Of a stretch of 64,000 nucleotides of DNA, positions 27,301-36,491 are shown piece after piece. Origin of the DNA: Thermoflexus sp. (GTDB lineage: Bacteria; Chloroflexota; Anaerolineae; Thermoflexales; Thermoflexaceae); assembly GCF_034432235.1 (NCBI RefSeq), contig NZ_DAOUCJ010000078.1, positions 1 through 64,000 of the forward strand, read 5' to 3'. A model generated the notes under the pieces. The model made no database searches, was not told where the DNA came from, and was given only the letters and a program-made list of their open reading frames with translations. Numbering within the stretch: position 1 is the first letter of the stretch; the number at the start of each line of letters is the position of its first letter. Made by a program: the position numbers and the translations under genes.

Positions 27301-28401
27301 CCTGAGACCACGATCACGACTCCTGTCCCCAATGCCTTGCTGAACCAGGTCCCGGTGATCGCTGGAACCGCCTCCCCTTCGGACATCACAGGGGTCCAGG
27401 TGGCGCTTCAGCGGACAGCGGATCAGCAATGGTGGACGGGGAATGGATGGGGCGCGGGACCCGTCTGGCTAACGGCCACCGGGCGGCTTTCCTGGTCCTG
27501 GACGCCCCCCTCCGATCTGGCGGATGGGACCTATGGCGTGCTGGCCCGGGCAGTGCGGGGGACAACGGTGGATCCCACGCCGGCGGCGGTCACCTTCACG
27601 CTGGATCGGACACCCCCCGGAGTGCCGACGCTGATCACCCCGACGGTCACCGCCACGTATACGCCGCCCATTCGCTTCGAGTGGGCACCGACCGGATCGG
27701 AGCCTCCCGCCGGGTATGTGCTCATCCTCAACAGCGCCCGCTTTACCGTAACAGCGACCAGTTTCATGGCCAATCTGATGCCCGGGGAGTATCAGTGGAC
27801 GGTTGCCGCCTTCGACGCCGCGGGCAACCTCTCCAGCACACCGCCGCCCGTGCGGTTCTATGTCGGCCCGGGCGCTCGGGGATCCACCCTGTATCTGCCT
27901 TTGATCCTGCGGGGAGCGGAGACGACGCCGCCCCCACCGCCGGCCTGTGAGGAACGGCTGCGCAATGGAGGGTTCGAAGCCGATCTAACAGGGACCTGGG
28001 AGATCCTGAACCCGGGCGCTCCCATCGCGCGGGTCCAGAGCCCGGTCCATGAGGGGCAGTGGGCTGTCCGCCTGGGTGACCTCCAGGCGACCTCCGCCTC
28101 TTACGCCACCCTCTGGCAGCGAGTGACCCTGGATGGCACCCGGGCGACCCTTACCCTGTGGCGTCTCCCGCAGATCCGGGATCGCGGAGATCGCTTCTAC
28201 ATCGGTTTCCGGAACGCGCGCAATGAGTGGGTGCCCCTGCTGGTGGATCAGGCGAACACCGGGACATGGGAGCTGGTGAGCCTGGACCTGACGCCGTATG
28301 TAGGGCAGATCATTACACTGACCATCGGCGTTTATAACAATGGAAGCGGGTTAGGGAGCGCTGCGGTGATCGATGGGGTTCACCTGGAGGTCTGTCGTTA
28401 G
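24373..28401 (+). CDS. Giant envelope protein: GerMN, N-acetylmuramoyl-L-alanine amidase with inserted golvesin-like domain, Fn3, C-terminal jelly roll
   Basis: A 1,342-residue protein with one N-terminal membrane helix (TLLALALGIGLLALLGLAW). Domains in order: GerMN-like (about 55-175); Amidase_3-type zinc amidase with SAGHGWY (about 238), the Glu of EDLNNAE, FSFHTNAYNG (about 515) and VLLEAAFHDN (about 593); and a golvesin-like beta domain (about 300-440) set between the first Glu and the second His. Then come Fn3 (about 645-735), a DUF-type alpha/beta region (LLLVDGFDRLDG), Ig-like repeats, the motif YLPLILR (about 1174) and a C-terminal carbohydrate-binding-like jelly roll. Predicted role: peptidoglycan cleavage at the cell surface. 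The ATG at 24373 suits the putative promoter; 24334 is an alternative. Confidence 0.88.
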   Translation: MRISWGRSRAATGFSRHRWRTLLALALGIGLLALLGLAWRGMAAVARPQQESSSICFYIDPLDSRVRCAPRFFSQAATTITDRVSLRLQALVAGPTAEERAAGLWSPLPPGARVASFQWSGHGLTLYLELPASYLERTGGAEPMLNPWTIDQAAYLFLRHLEPFGVQNVQLMARNPQDGRFYALSWFLRETPPVNKPTELARARGEPLTPMSAAGQLPAYSRPQAQGFLSGKAVYLSAGHGWYWYAPGGRWLTQRGNTNGLVEDLNNAETVNQFLIQYLFNAGADVWPVRERDMNPWEGIADNDNPQVYQEQGSWSPGTLPGYNGGTYRTALTALGAVTAQAVWTLMPPRDGIYAVYVWYTSGSNRSTDAQFLIEHAGGRSEVRINQQGHGYTWRYLGSFPFRGGQPARVILTNRTDRPENLNRVVVADAVRIGGGMGTMTGDGPPPSPGPSGRPRWEEAARYWAKYQGAPPSVYDPFQCSSYSACGDLIDDVTARPRYVEWEREPFDDPVYFSFHTNAYNGTLRGTESYVYDNSDPNYRRTPGSLELQDAIHTQVIQDIRAGWDPNWIDRGKKQANLGELRLLSTMPGVLLEAAFHDNPQDAAALKDPRFAMLVARAIYKGIVRYYAQRDGRSPVFLPEPPQAPVARQTGPGQVTLSWQPSPSDGGVLLGHPATAYKVYTSTDGFAWGDGVLVNGTSYTLSGLPEGTTLFFRVTGLNAGGESFPTPVVGVRVGPWGAPRLLLVDGFDRLDGAMRPTEDLGGSLGVVTRMPIARMNAFDALAHVGRALAMPFDGATDEAVSGGSIGLEGYPIVLWLLGEEGFSEPTLDDGARARLRSFLANGGRLILSGSNVGQDLGQRDPGFLTDALRTGFVADDAGTRTVRPVSGGLLDGVGDLTLDDGTMGSHRVTTPDVLAPGRDAQALMQYPDGQAAATFYGAPCPQVAVFGFPLESAWPMAARAALLSRLLDAMTRCGAPPETTITTPVPNALLNQVPVIAGTASPSDITGVQVALQRTADQQWWTGNGWGAGPVWLTATGRLSWSWTPPSDLADGTYGVLARAVRGTTVDPTPAAVTFTLDRTPPGVPTLITPTVTATYTPPIRFEWAPTGSEPPAGYVLILNSARFTVTATSFMANLMPGEYQWTVAAFDAAGNLSSTPPPVRFYVGPGARGSTLYLPLILRGAETTPPPPPACEERLRNGGFEADLTGTWEILNPGAPIARVQSPVHEGQWAVRLGDLQATSASYATLWQRVTLDGTRATLTLWRLPQIRDRGDRFYIGFRNARNEWVPLLVDQANTGTWELVSLDLTPYVGQIITLTIGVYNNGSGLGSAAVIDGVHLEVCR

Positions 28402-28535
28402 ACCGCGCGGTTGAGCATCCCGAGAATTGCCTTGGCCCTCAAGTTTCTGTGGGGGAGGCCATATCGCCTTCCAGCGTGGAAGTTGAACAGCGAATGAAAA
28501 ACCCTGAGTTCCCAGCAACAGGAGCATGACGCTCC

Positions 28536-29549
28536 ATGCGAGCGCAAACGGCTTGGTTGCTGATCCTTTTGAGCGCAATGGTGATCGCGATGCTGGCCAC
28601 GCCGGTGGCCCGGGCGGTCGCCTTCCGGATCGGGATGGTGGATCATCCCGCCCCGCGCAAGCTCCACACCCGGCCGATCCCGCTGCTGGGCGGCCTCGCG
28701 CTCTACCTCGCGGTCCTGATCGCCTTGTTGGTGCTGGAGGATCGTTATAACCTTCCTCAGTTGGCGGGGGTCATGATCGGGGCCACAGCGGTTTCCTTTC
28801 TGGGGATCTGGGATGATCGGTGGGGGCTTCGGCCTCTGATCAAGCTCAGCGGGCAGATCATCGTCGCCGGGGTTGTGATGGCCACCGGCGTCATGGTTTC
28901 CCTCTTCCCGTGGCCGATCCTGAACGTCCTGATCACTCTGTTCTGGCTGGTGGGGATTACGAACGCCTTTAACCTGATTGACAACATGGATGGCCTCTCG
29001 GGTGGGATCGGCGCGGTTTCCGCAGCTTTCTTCCTGCTTCTGGCGGCCCTGAACGGCCAGTATCTGGTGGGCGCCCTTTCGGCCGCTGTGCTGGGCGCCT
29101 GTATCGGCTTCCTGCGTTACAACTTCAACCCGGCTTCGATTTTCATGGGGGACGCTGGCAGCCTCTTCCTGGGTTTCCTGATGGCCGTGCTGGGGATTAA
29201 ACTGCGCTTCCCCAATCACGTAGCCTTCGTCACCTGGATGGTCCCGGTGCTGGTGCTGGGGATCCCCATCTTCGACACCGCCCTGGTTATCGTCTCACGG
29301 TTGCGCCGGGGCTTGAACCCGCTCACCACCCCGGGGAAAGATCATCTCTCCCATCGGCTGGTGCGGGCTGGGATGACCCATCGGGAGGCGGTGCTCCTCC
29401 TCTATCTGGCCCAGGCCGCGCTGGGGGCCCTGGCGCTGTTTGTGGCGATGGCTGGGATGCTGGAGAGCTATCTGATCGGGGCCTTCGTAGGGGGGCTGGC
29501 GCTCTGGGCCCTCTGGCGCCTGGAACGACCGCCCTTCTGGGGGGGATAG
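28536..29549 (+). CDS. WecA/TagO/MraY-family undecaprenyl-phosphate glycosyl-1-phosphate transferase
   Basis: This 337-residue polytopic membrane enzyme has about eleven hydrophobic segments. Family motifs: PRKLHTRPIPLLGGLA near residue 43, LGIWDDRWGL (about 91), NAFNLIDNMDGLSGG (about 149) with the catalytic Asp pair, and FMGDAGSLFLG (about 206). The closing cytoplasmic His motif is GKDHLSHRLVRAGM. Such enzymes attach a sugar-1-phosphate (often GlcNAc-1-P) to the lipid carrier and start polysaccharide or teichoic-type polymer assembly. The His motif is of WecA/TagO type rather than MraY. The ribosome binding site (AGGAG) is further upstream than usual. Confidence 0.92.
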   Translation: MRAQTAWLLILLSAMVIAMLATPVARAVAFRIGMVDHPAPRKLHTRPIPLLGGLALYLAVLIALLVLEDRYNLPQLAGVMIGATAVSFLGIWDDRWGLRPLIKLSGQIIVAGVVMATGVMVSLFPWPILNVLITLFWLVGITNAFNLIDNMDGLSGGIGAVSAAFFLLLAALNGQYLVGALSAAVLGACIGFLRYNFNPASIFMGDAGSLFLGFLMAVLGIKLRFPNHVAFVTWMVPVLVLGIPIFDTALVIVSRLRRGLNPLTTPGKDHLSHRLVRAGMTHREAVLLLYLAQAALGALALFVAMAGMLESYLIGAFVGGLALWALWRLERPPFWGG

Positions 29550-29632
29550 CCCGACAACCTGCCGGGGCTCTGCCCACGGACATCTTACCCATCCGATCCC
29601 AACGACGCTCCATCGAAATCGGCGGGAAGAGC

Positions 29633-30064
29633 ATGGGGAAGAAGGGGCTCATGGGGATGGCGGGAGGCTTGCTGGCGCTGGGATTGTGCATCGGGCTGGC
29701 GAAATTTCGGCCTGCGGCCCGTCCCCATCTATCCCTTCCCGTCGCAACGGCGCGGGTGATTCTGATCACCCGCCTTCCAACGCCGAGCCATCCACCCTCG
29801 TTTTTACCCTCACCCTCACCTTCCCCCACGCGGACACCGCGGGCCCAGCGAATGGTGATTACAGGAACGGGAGGCATCGGCCTGCGGCTGCGAAAAGGGC
29901 CGGGGCTTCTCTACCCTGTAGTCACGATCCTGAAGGAAGGAACATCCCTCCGGGCATTCCCGGACTCTGTCGAGGCGGATGGCCTGCGCTGGCGTCGGGT
30001 TCAGACCGAGGATGGAGCCTTCGAGGGATGGGTGGCGGAATCCTATCTGGCCCCGGCGGAATAG
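29633..30064 (+). CDS. Membrane-anchored SH3b-domain protein
   Basis: This 143-residue protein has a membrane segment near the N-terminus (LMGMAGGLLALGLCIGLA), a Pro/Ser/Thr linker (about 45-70) and a C-terminal SH3b domain (about 75-140: GIGLRLRKGPGLLYPVVTILK, ending GWVAESYLAP). The layout matches the SH3b proteins at 11996-12484 and 23377-24264, so the organism makes a family of wall- or ligand-binding surface modules. It follows the WecA-like gene on the same strand by 83 bases. The hairpin at 30110-30140 probably ends the transcript. Confidence 0.82.
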   Translation: MGKKGLMGMAGGLLALGLCIGLAKFRPAARPHLSLPVATARVILITRLPTPSHPPSFLPSPSPSPTRTPRAQRMVITGTGGIGLRLRKGPGLLYPVVTILKEGTSLRAFPDSVEADGLRWRRVQTEDGAFEGWVAESYLAPAE

Positions 30065-30100
30065 CGCCTTGAAGACCCTCTCTTCACCGGTGGATTTTCT

Positions 30101-30242
30101 GGCTGGGAACCCCTCCCCGAAACGGGGAGGGGGGATTTTTATGCTCCCCCTTCCCTACGAGGGAAGGGGGTTGGGGGGGTAGGTCCAAGAACCCCTTCCC
30201 TACGAGGGAAGGGGGCCAGGGGGGTTAGGTCCGAGGACTCCT
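30101..30242. repeat. Composite G/C hairpin repeat, copy A (one full unit plus a half unit)
   Basis: Three hairpins stand in a row: 30110-30132; 30146-30170 (CCCCCTTCCC, loop TACGA, complement); and 30192-30214 (CCCCTTCCC, loop TACGA, complement). Units are joined by GGTCC-purine-AG-A/G-ACCCCT-like junctions at 30182-30196 and 30228-30242. The same unit recurs at 53375-53467. Confidence 0.75.
30110..30140 (+). terminator. Terminator-like hairpin after the SH3b gene
   Basis: A perfect 10-bp stem, CCCCTCCCCG / CGGGGAGGGG with loop AAA, is followed within three bases by ATTTTTA. It is also the first stem of the composite repeat at 30101-30242, so the repeat may have been recruited as a terminator. 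Confidence 0.6.
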
Positions 30243-30279
30243 CCCCCTCCCCGTGTCGCACAGGGGACTGGGGAAAGAT

Positions 30280-30819
30280 TCACGTCAGCTCCGGCTGGAT
30301 CAGCCCGTAGTTGCCGTCTCGCCGGCGGTAGACCAGGTTGATGCTGGCCGTTTCTGGATTGTAGAAAATGAAGAAATCGTGGCCCAGGAGCTCCATCTGC
30401 TCGATGGCCTCCTCCGGCGTCATGGCCGTGATCTCGAACCGCTTGATCTTCACAATGCGTCCCGCAGGGCCGCCGGTTTCTCCGGGGGAAGCGGACTCCA
30501 GCGACTCCGCGCGGATCCTCCCTTCCCGGCGCCCTTTGAAGCGTTCGATCCGCCGTTCCATCTTATCCACCACCAGGTCGATCGCCGCTAAAAGATCGGC
30601 GTGGCGCTCCTCGGCGCGCAGGAGGATACCTGGGGTCATCCGCAGGGTGAGCTGAGCGATCTGACGCTGATCCCGGCTTCGGGTGTTCTCCTGGGCCAGC
30701 TCCAGCTCGGCCTGAGAGATGGTAGGCAGAAATCGCTCCAGGCGCGCGATTCGCTTTCGGGCATATGTTTCAATCTGATCGGTGATCTCGATGTTCCGCC
30801 CCCGAATAATTAGCTCCAT
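30280..30819 (-). CDS. hpf: Ribosome hibernation promoting factor, long form
   Basis: This 179-residue protein has an N-terminal RaiA/YfiA fold (about 1-105: MELIIRGRNIEITDQIETYA) and a C-terminal dimerisation domain (about 120-175: KIKRFEITAMTPEEAIEQME, LLGHDFFIFYNPET). The long form dimerises 70S ribosomes into inactive 100S particles during stress or stationary phase. GGAGG precedes the ATG. It lies downstream of comF and the Tad genes on the same strand, separated from comF by 142 bases, so it may have its own promoter, which I could not identify with confidence. Confidence 0.95.
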   Translation of the reverse strand: MELIIRGRNIEITDQIETYARKRIARLERFLPTISQAELELAQENTRSRDQRQIAQLTLRMTPGILLRAEERHADLLAAIDLVVDKMERRIERFKGRREGRIRAESLESASPGETGGPAGRIVKIKRFEITAMTPEEAIEQMELLGHDFFIFYNPETASINLVYRRRDGNYGLIQPELT

Positions 30820-30961
30820 AGCCTTCCTCCATTGGCGCAGATGGAACTGGAGTGCTATCGCTGGCCTTCTCCGGGTGGACCCGGGGGTCCGGCCTGACCC
30901 CTAAACCGGGCCTTTCTCTTCCCTTTCAATGAGGCTCGCGGGGAAAGCGTGACCGCTCGGC

Positions 30962-31693
30962 CTAACAACCCTCCTGTTGAAGGATCACGCGGGCCAGGGT
31001 GAACCCCCAGACCGATCGGGCCCCTGCCTGATAGAGGGCCGCCGCGCAGGCCTCCAGCGTCGCCCCGCTGGTGCACACATCGTCCACCACGACGATCCGC
31101 TTCCCTAATACCCAGCGGGGATCCGCCATGAAAGCCCCGCGCACGTTCTCCCGACGGGCGTTCTGATCCAGTCCGACCTGGGATGGAGTAGACCGAACCC
31201 GATGCAGCGCCTGAGGGCAGAACGGAATCCCCACGCCTTCCGCCAGGGCCCGGGCCAGCATGGCGGCCTGATTGTATCCCCGCTGGCGCTGGCGCGCCCT
31301 GGAGGTGGGGACCGGAACCAGCAAGTCAGCCTCCATCGCGAAGCGGGCCCATCCTTCCACCATCCCCACGCCCAGAGCCTGGGCGAGACGATATCGCCCA
31401 TGGAATTTTAGCCGATGCAGCGCCCGCCGGATGGGGCCCGAATAGAGGTAACAGGATCGGACGCCGTCCAGATGCAGGGGATCCTCTTTACAGCGTGGGC
31501 ACCGCCCTTCCTTTGACCAGGGGATACCACATAGAGAACAAACGGGAGGCATCAGCGGGCTCGCGGCGGTGTCACAGGTCGGGCACCAGGACCACCCGGG
31601 GCGCCCGCATCCGGCGCAACGAGGGGGGAACAGGAGGTCGAGCGCCTCCTCCCTCAGGCGAGCGATCCACCCGGAGAAGCGAAACGAGGACAA
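30962..31693 (-). CDS. comF: ComF family phosphoribosyltransferase-like protein
   Basis: This 243-residue protein has an N-terminal double zinc ribbon (CAGCGRPGWSWCPTC and CSLCGIPW...CPRC, about residues 26-70) and a phosphoribosyltransferase fold with RQRGYNQAAMLARALA and the PRPP loop IVVVDDVCTSGAT (about 200). ComF supports uptake of transforming DNA in competent bacteria. No ATG is available before the zinc ribbon, so a TTG at 31693 behind AGGGATCCC is the likely start. It begins 25 bases after tadC stops on the same strand, so it may be co-expressed with the pilus machinery. Confidence 0.9.
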   Translation of the reverse strand: MSSFRFSGWIARLREEALDLLFPPRCAGCGRPGWSWCPTCDTAASPLMPPVCSLCGIPWSKEGRCPRCKEDPLHLDGVRSCYLYSGPIRRALHRLKFHGRYRLAQALGVGMVEGWARFAMEADLLVPVPTSRARQRQRGYNQAAMLARALAEGVGIPFCPQALHRVRSTPSQVGLDQNARRENVRGAFMADPRWVLGKRIVVVDDVCTSGATLEACAAALYQAGARSVWGFTLARVILQQEGC

Positions 31694-31718
31694 GGGATCC
31701 CTGACCGTTCCGAGAAAT

Positions 31719-32654
31719 TCAACGCGGGAAGCCGCCGCTGAACTGCTTGATCACGATCAACAGGGCCGGTCCCAGGAGGACGACAAACATAGCCGGGAAG
31801 ATCAGGAAGACCAGCGGGAAGAGCATCTTGATCGGGGCCTGTCGGGCCAATTCCTCGGCCCGCTGCCGGCGGCGCAGGCGCATCTGATCTGCCTGGATGT
31901 GAAGCACCTTAGCGATGCTGACTCCCAGCTGCTCCGCCTGAATGATCGCGGCCACAAACGTGGTCATCTCCGGTAGATCCACGCGGGCAGCCATATCCCG
32001 CAGCGCGTCCTTCCGCGAGCGCCCGAGGGCGATTTCCTGGAGCACCCGTGCGAAGGCTTTCCCCAGCTCGTTGTTCCATCGCTCCGCCACCCGCTGCATG
32101 GCCGCATCGAACCCCAGCCCGGCCTCTACGCAGATCACCAGCAGGTCCAGGGCATCCGGGAGTGTTCTCAGGATCTCCTTCTTACGCCGGGCGATCTGTT
32201 GATTGAGCCAGAGCATCGGGTAATAGAAGCCCAGTCCGCCGATCGCCAGGCTCAGGGCCCATCGCTGGAGGGCCGGGGCGCGCAGCAGCAGCACATAGAT
32301 CAGGCCGAAAAGGAAGAGGCCGGCTATGATCCGCAGCCCAAAGAACTCCGCCGCCCCCAGGCGGACCGGGTTGCCCGCCAGCTCCAGCCGGCGCCGCGTG
32401 TCCTCGATGATCGATTGAGGCGTGAAGCGGCTGATGAATTCCGCGATCTGACGAAGGATGGGGACGATCACACGCTGGGTGAAGGGAATCGAAAGCTCGA
32501 CCTCCTCCAGTGTCACCGGCACATCCCGGGCGGCGAACTCTGCCAGGCGGGCCTGGAGCACCTCTTCCTCGCGGGGGGCGCCCAGGCCGATCACCAGGGC
32601 CACGGCGATCACCCCTACAGCCAGAATTCCTAAGATCAGGACCAGACTCAACAT
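31719..32654 (-). CDS. tadC: Tad pilus inner-membrane platform protein TadC
   Basis: This 311-residue protein of the type II secretion F family has an N-terminal membrane helix, a central cytoplasmic helical domain (about 180-265, with LPDALDLLVICVEAGLGFDAAMQRVAERW) and membrane helices around it. With TadB it forms the platform on which the TadA ATPase acts to assemble Flp/Tad pili. It starts 4 bases after tadB stops; the ATG at 32654 uses GAGGTG within the tadB end. The last residues (LLIVIKQFSGGFPR) are typical of TadC. Confidence 0.93.
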   Translation of the reverse strand: MLSLVLILGILAVGVIAVALVIGLGAPREEEVLQARLAEFAARDVPVTLEEVELSIPFTQRVIVPILRQIAEFISRFTPQSIIEDTRRRLELAGNPVRLGAAEFFGLRIIAGLFLFGLIYVLLLRAPALQRWALSLAIGGLGFYYPMLWLNQQIARRKKEILRTLPDALDLLVICVEAGLGFDAAMQRVAERWNNELGKAFARVLQEIALGRSRKDALRDMAARVDLPEMTTFVAAIIQAEQLGVSIAKVLHIQADQMRLRRRQRAEELARQAPIKMLFPLVFLIFPAMFVVLLGPALLIVIKQFSGGFPR

Positions 32655-32658
32655 CTCC

Positions 32659-33630
32659 TTACACCTCGATCTGGACAATCCGCCGGATTACGAAGTAGCC
32701 GACCAGCATCATCACCGCTGTGCAGGCGATCATGAAGTAGCCTAGGATCCCACTGTTGAAGAAATTCAACATGTAGTTTCGATTGATCCCAAACAGGACA
32801 AGACCCAGGAGAATCGGGAGGACCATCAGCACATATCCGCTGAGGGTTTGCTGGGCCGTCAACGCCCGGATTTCCCCCTTGATTCGCACCCGCTCCCGAA
32901 TGGTGAAACTGATGGTATCCAGGATCTCCGCCAGATTTCCCCCTATCTCGCGATGGATTAAGATCGCCGTGACCAGCATCTCCAGGTCATCGCTGTGCAC
33001 CCGACGCAGCATGTTCTGGAGCGCCTGATCGAGGGAGAGACCCAGCTGTTGCTCTTTCACCACCCGATCGAACTCGGTGGAGATCGGCGGGGGAAGCTCG
33101 CGGGCGACGGCCTCCATGGCCTGAAGAATGCTGTAGCCGGCGCGCAACCCATTGACCATCAGATTGATGGCATCGCCGAGCTGGGCATTGAAGGCCTGGA
33201 GCCGTCGTCGCTGCCGCCATGCGACATAGAAGCGTGGCGCAAAGAAGCCGGCGATCAGACCCAGCATGGCCAGAGGAACGAACCGGAAGAACAGCTGGGC
33301 CAAGAGGAGCCCTATCATCGCCGTCAGGATCTGGATGACCAGGAACTCCCCCGGGGTGACCTTCAGATCGGCCCGGGCCAGTTGAAGCCGCAGGTCCTCC
33401 GCGAATCCCCGCCCGGCGATGGCCCGATTCAAGCTTTCGCTGAACGGCATCGTCCGGCGAGGAGGAGTTGGGCGAGACGGCTCCTCACCCCGACGCCCTG
33501 GACGAGGAGCGGCATATCGCTCCAGCCGCTCGACGACAATTTCCTCCTCTTCCCCGCCAAAGATATAGAGAAGCAAAAGGATGAGGATCAGAATCCCTCC
33601 TCCGACCAGCACATACGTTTGCCAGGCCAT
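32659..33630 (-). CDS. tadB: Tad pilus inner-membrane platform protein TadB
   Basis: This 323-residue T2SF-family protein has an N-terminal helix ([20 protein letters not shown]), two central helices (about 110-150), the F domain (about 165-275: [22 protein letters not shown]) and two C-terminal helices. It pairs with TadC as the assembly platform. Gene order tadA-tadB-tadC matches the Tad locus standard. The ATG at 33630 follows GGGGGAAGCC; an in-frame start five codons earlier lacks this site. The linker after the first helix is Arg/Pro/Glu-rich. Confidence 0.93.
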   Translation of the reverse strand: MAWQTYVLVGGGILILILLLLYIFGGEEEEIVVERLERYAAPRPGRRGEEPSRPTPPRRTMPFSESLNRAIAGRGFAEDLRLQLARADLKVTPGEFLVIQILTAMIGLLLAQLFFRFVPLAMLGLIAGFFAPRFYVAWRQRRRLQAFNAQLGDAINLMVNGLRAGYSILQAMEAVARELPPPISTEFDRVVKEQQLGLSLDQALQNMLRRVHSDDLEMLVTAILIHREIGGNLAEILDTISFTIRERVRIKGEIRALTAQQTLSGYVLMVLPILLGLVLFGINRNYMLNFFNSGILGYFMIACTAVMMLVGYFVIRRIVQIEV

Positions 33631-33735
33631 GGCTTCCCCCTGCATCTTTCATTTCCCACGGCCCGGAGGGGTCTGGGAAGGGAAGAAGAGCCATCCCCTT
33701 CTGGAATCCGGGCCAGCCGGCACAAGAACCGGCCG

Positions 33736-35136
33736 CTACCTTCGCCCGGCGCCGAAAATCGAGGGCGGCAGCCGGATGCCGGCTGCCTCCAGGCGGTCCA
33801 TGAAGCGGGGGCGGATCCCGGTCGGGATCAAGCGGCCAACGATCTTTCCACCTTCCATCCCATATTGCTCGAACTTGAACAGCTCCGTGGTGGTGATCAC
33901 CTCTCCTTCCAGCCCCTGGATCTCCGTGAGCGAGATGATCTTACGGGAACCATCGCGCATGCGCGCCGTCTGGACGATCAGGTCGATCGCCATAGCGATC
34001 TGCTCCCGGATCGCCCGGTGGGGCAGATCGGTCCCCGCCATCAACACCATGTTCTCCAGACGGGCCAGGGCGTCGCGGGGGCTGTTGGCGTGGATGGTGG
34101 TCATGGAGCCCTCATGGCCGGTGTTCATCGCCTGGAGCATATCGAAGGCCTCACCGCCGCGGCACTCGCCGACGATGATTCGATCCGGACGCATCCGTAG
34201 GGCGTTGATCACCAGATCCCGCATGGTGATCTCGCCTTTCCCCTCGATGTTGGGCGGGCGGGTCTCCAGGGTCACCACGTGCTCCTGGCGCAGCTGCAGC
34301 TCCGCCGCGTTCTCAATCGTGATGATCCGCTCCCCCTCCGGGATAAATCCGGAGAGGATGTTCAGCAATGTCGTCTTCCCGGAGCCCGTCCCGCCGGACA
34401 CCACGATATTGATCTTCGCCTGAACGCAGGCTTTGAGGAACTCCATCACCTCGGGCGTGGCCGAGCCCAGGCGGATCAGGTCGTCCACCGTAAGCGGCGT
34501 GCGGTAGAACTTTCGGATGGTCACCACCGGGCCGATGAGGGAGATGGGCGGGATCACGATGTTCACGCGGGATCCGTCCGGCAGCCGGGCATCCACGTAA
34601 GGCATGCTCTCATCCACCCGGCGCCCCAGCGGGGCGACGATGCGCTCGATGATGCGCATCAAGTGCTCCTCATCCTCGAAGACCACATTCGTCCGCTCGA
34701 TCTTCCCGTTGCGCTCGATGTAGACCTTCTTGGGGCCGTTCACCATGATCTCCGTGATGGAGTCATCTTTCAGCAGGGGCTCCAGGGGGCCGAAGCCCAG
34801 GATCTCGGCGACGATCTGCTCAAAGAGCCGTTGTCGCTCCAGGCGGCTGAGGACGATGTGATCCTCCATCAGAACGGCATCGAACTTCTCCTCGATCATC
34901 GCCCGCAACTCGTCGGTGCGGGAGAAATCGAGAGTAGGCTCCAGTTCCGAGAGGAGCTTCGCTTGGATACGGCTCTTGAGATCCACATATGCATCCCGCA
35001 TCCCCCCCGTTGTAGGGAGCGGACGACGAGGAGGGACAGATGAGGGTTCAGGAGTCGGGGCGGCGCGCGCCGGCTCAGGGTTCGGAGAAGTCGAGGGAGA
35101 GGGCTGGGCGCCCTGAATTCGCTTTAAGAGAGACAT
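33736..35136 (-). CDS. tadA: Tad pilus assembly ATPase TadA (CpaF)
   Basis: This 466-residue secretion ATPase of the PulE/VirB11 superfamily has a Pro-rich N-terminus (about 10-45), an N-domain (about 50-200), Walker [13 protein letters not shown] (about 265), the Asp box, Walker B ([16 protein letters not shown]) and the His-box region [17 protein letters not shown]. It powers pilus polymerisation, and in some Tad systems retraction too. The ATG at 35136 has a perfect AAGGAGG seven bases upstream. It lies 106 bases from tadB and 66 from tadZ on the same strand. Confidence 0.96.
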   Translation of the reverse strand: MSLLKRIQGAQPSPSTSPNPEPARAAPTPEPSSVPPRRPLPTTGGMRDAYVDLKSRIQAKLLSELEPTLDFSRTDELRAMIEEKFDAVLMEDHIVLSRLERQRLFEQIVAEILGFGPLEPLLKDDSITEIMVNGPKKVYIERNGKIERTNVVFEDEEHLMRIIERIVAPLGRRVDESMPYVDARLPDGSRVNIVIPPISLIGPVVTIRKFYRTPLTVDDLIRLGSATPEVMEFLKACVQAKINIVVSGGTGSGKTTLLNILSGFIPEGERIITIENAAELQLRQEHVVTLETRPPNIEGKGEITMRDLVINALRMRPDRIIVGECRGGEAFDMLQAMNTGHEGSMTTIHANSPRDALARLENMVLMAGTDLPHRAIREQIAMAIDLIVQTARMRDGSRKIISLTEIQGLEGEVITTTELFKFEQYGMEGGKIVGRLIPTGIRPRFMDRLEAAGIRLPPSIFGAGRR

Positions 35137-35201
35137 CACTCCACCTCCTTATGTTAACGTTTCCCCATGGCGGGAGAACCCCTTCCCACCCCTTCCCGCT
35201 T

Positions 35202-36404
35202 TCAACGACCGCTCCGTTTTCGTGCCTCCTCGACCTCCTGAGGGGCAAACAGCGCCTCCTCGACCCGCCCGGCCAGCTGGAGGATCGCCTGAGCGATGGG
35301 TTTGGATCGCTGGGCGACCAATGGGGCTCCTTTATTGATGGAGCTCAGCACGGTGATCTCATCCCAGGGGATCTGAGCGCTCACCGGATGCTTGAGGGCC
35401 TGCTCCACCATCTCCGCGGTGATCCCGAAGCGGCGATCCATCTTGTTCAGGATCATACGGGTCTTCTGCGGTGGGTAGTTCAACTGGGTGATGACATCAA
35501 AGAACAGGCGAGCGTTCTTGATCGCCGGCACATCGGGGGTCACCACCAGCGCGATCTGTTCCGCCTCGTCCAGGATCAGCAGCGTGGCATCAGTGAGCTG
35601 GGTGGTGGTGTCGATCACCACGATATCGAAGAGGGTTCGGGCCATGTGCAGGATCCGCTTCATCGCATCGGCGGTCACATACTCCGCCAGCTCCGGACGT
35701 GGGGGGGCCAGGAGCACTTTCAACCCGGAGGCATGGGACACCAGGGAGAGGGTGAAGGCCTCTGGATCCATCTCCTCCAGCCGGGCCAGGTCCGCAATGC
35801 TACGGGGCCCCTGCAAGTTCAGGAACACCCCGATGTCTCCAAAGGGCAGCGAGGCGTCGATCAGGGCCACGCGGCGCTCTGGCTTCTGCAAAGCCACCGC
35901 GAGGTTCACGGCGATGAGCGTGGTGCCGACTCCTCCCTTGGGGCTGTAAACCGCCACGACCTTCCCCTGGGCGCCACGGCCACCTCCGGGCAACGGCCCC
36001 GTTGGAGGCAGCACCGGCGGCGGCCGGCGCATCCGATGCACCCGACGAACGGTGGCCACCAGCTCGTCGGCCGAGAAGGGTTTGGAGAGAAAGTCCCGGG
36101 CTCCGGCCAGCATCGCCCGCCGCAGATAGTCCGCATCGCTCTGAACCGACATCATCACCACCTGGGTGAGGGGCGCCACCTCCATAATTTGCTCCACCGC
36201 TGCGATCCCGCTCATTCCCGGTAGGTTGATGTCCAGCAGGACGACATCTGGCTGAAGGTCCCGGGCCAGCCGAATCCCCTCCTCTGCGCTGGCTGCGCTG
36301 CCCACCACCTCAATGTCCGGCTCAAACATGAGGAGCTTCTTCAAATTCTCCCGCGTCTCGTGGACATCGTCCACGATCAGCACACGAATCCGCGAGTCCG
36401 CCAT
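35202..36404 (-). CDS. tadZ: Tad localisation protein TadZ/CpaE: receiver domain plus MinD-like ATPase
   Basis: This 400-residue protein joins a response-regulator receiver (about 1-125; IRVLIVDD, phospho-acceptor D in LLDINLPG, K in LSKPFS) to a ParA/MinD-type ATPase (about 145-390; deviant Walker A YSPKGGVGTT, VALIDASLPFGDIGVFLN, VVIDTTTQLTD). CpaE/TadZ places the pilus machine at a pole. Here the receiver keeps its Asp, Lys and a Thr/Ser-type switch (MMSVQS), so real phosphorylation is possible; in many TadZ proteins it is degenerate. No kinase gene is nearby. It lies between cpaB and tadA. Confidence 0.93.
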   Translation of the reverse strand: MADSRIRVLIVDDVHETRENLKKLLMFEPDIEVVGSAASAEEGIRLARDLQPDVVLLDINLPGMSGIAAVEQIMEVAPLTQVVMMSVQSDADYLRRAMLAGARDFLSKPFSADELVATVRRVHRMRRPPPVLPPTGPLPGGGRGAQGKVVAVYSPKGGVGTTLIAVNLAVALQKPERRVALIDASLPFGDIGVFLNLQGPRSIADLARLEEMDPEAFTLSLVSHASGLKVLLAPPRPELAEYVTADAMKRILHMARTLFDIVVIDTTTQLTDATLLILDEAEQIALVVTPDVPAIKNARLFFDVITQLNYPPQKTRMILNKMDRRFGITAEMVEQALKHPVSAQIPWDEITVLSSINKGAPLVAQRSKPIAQAILQLAGRVEEALFAPQEVEEARKRSGR

Positions 36405-36491
36405 TGGATCTCCTCGACGAGCACAGTCTGGAATGCCTGAACCGATCGGACGGGAGGTCCACCCTTGTCCTCCCTGTGTCCTACCCGGGGC

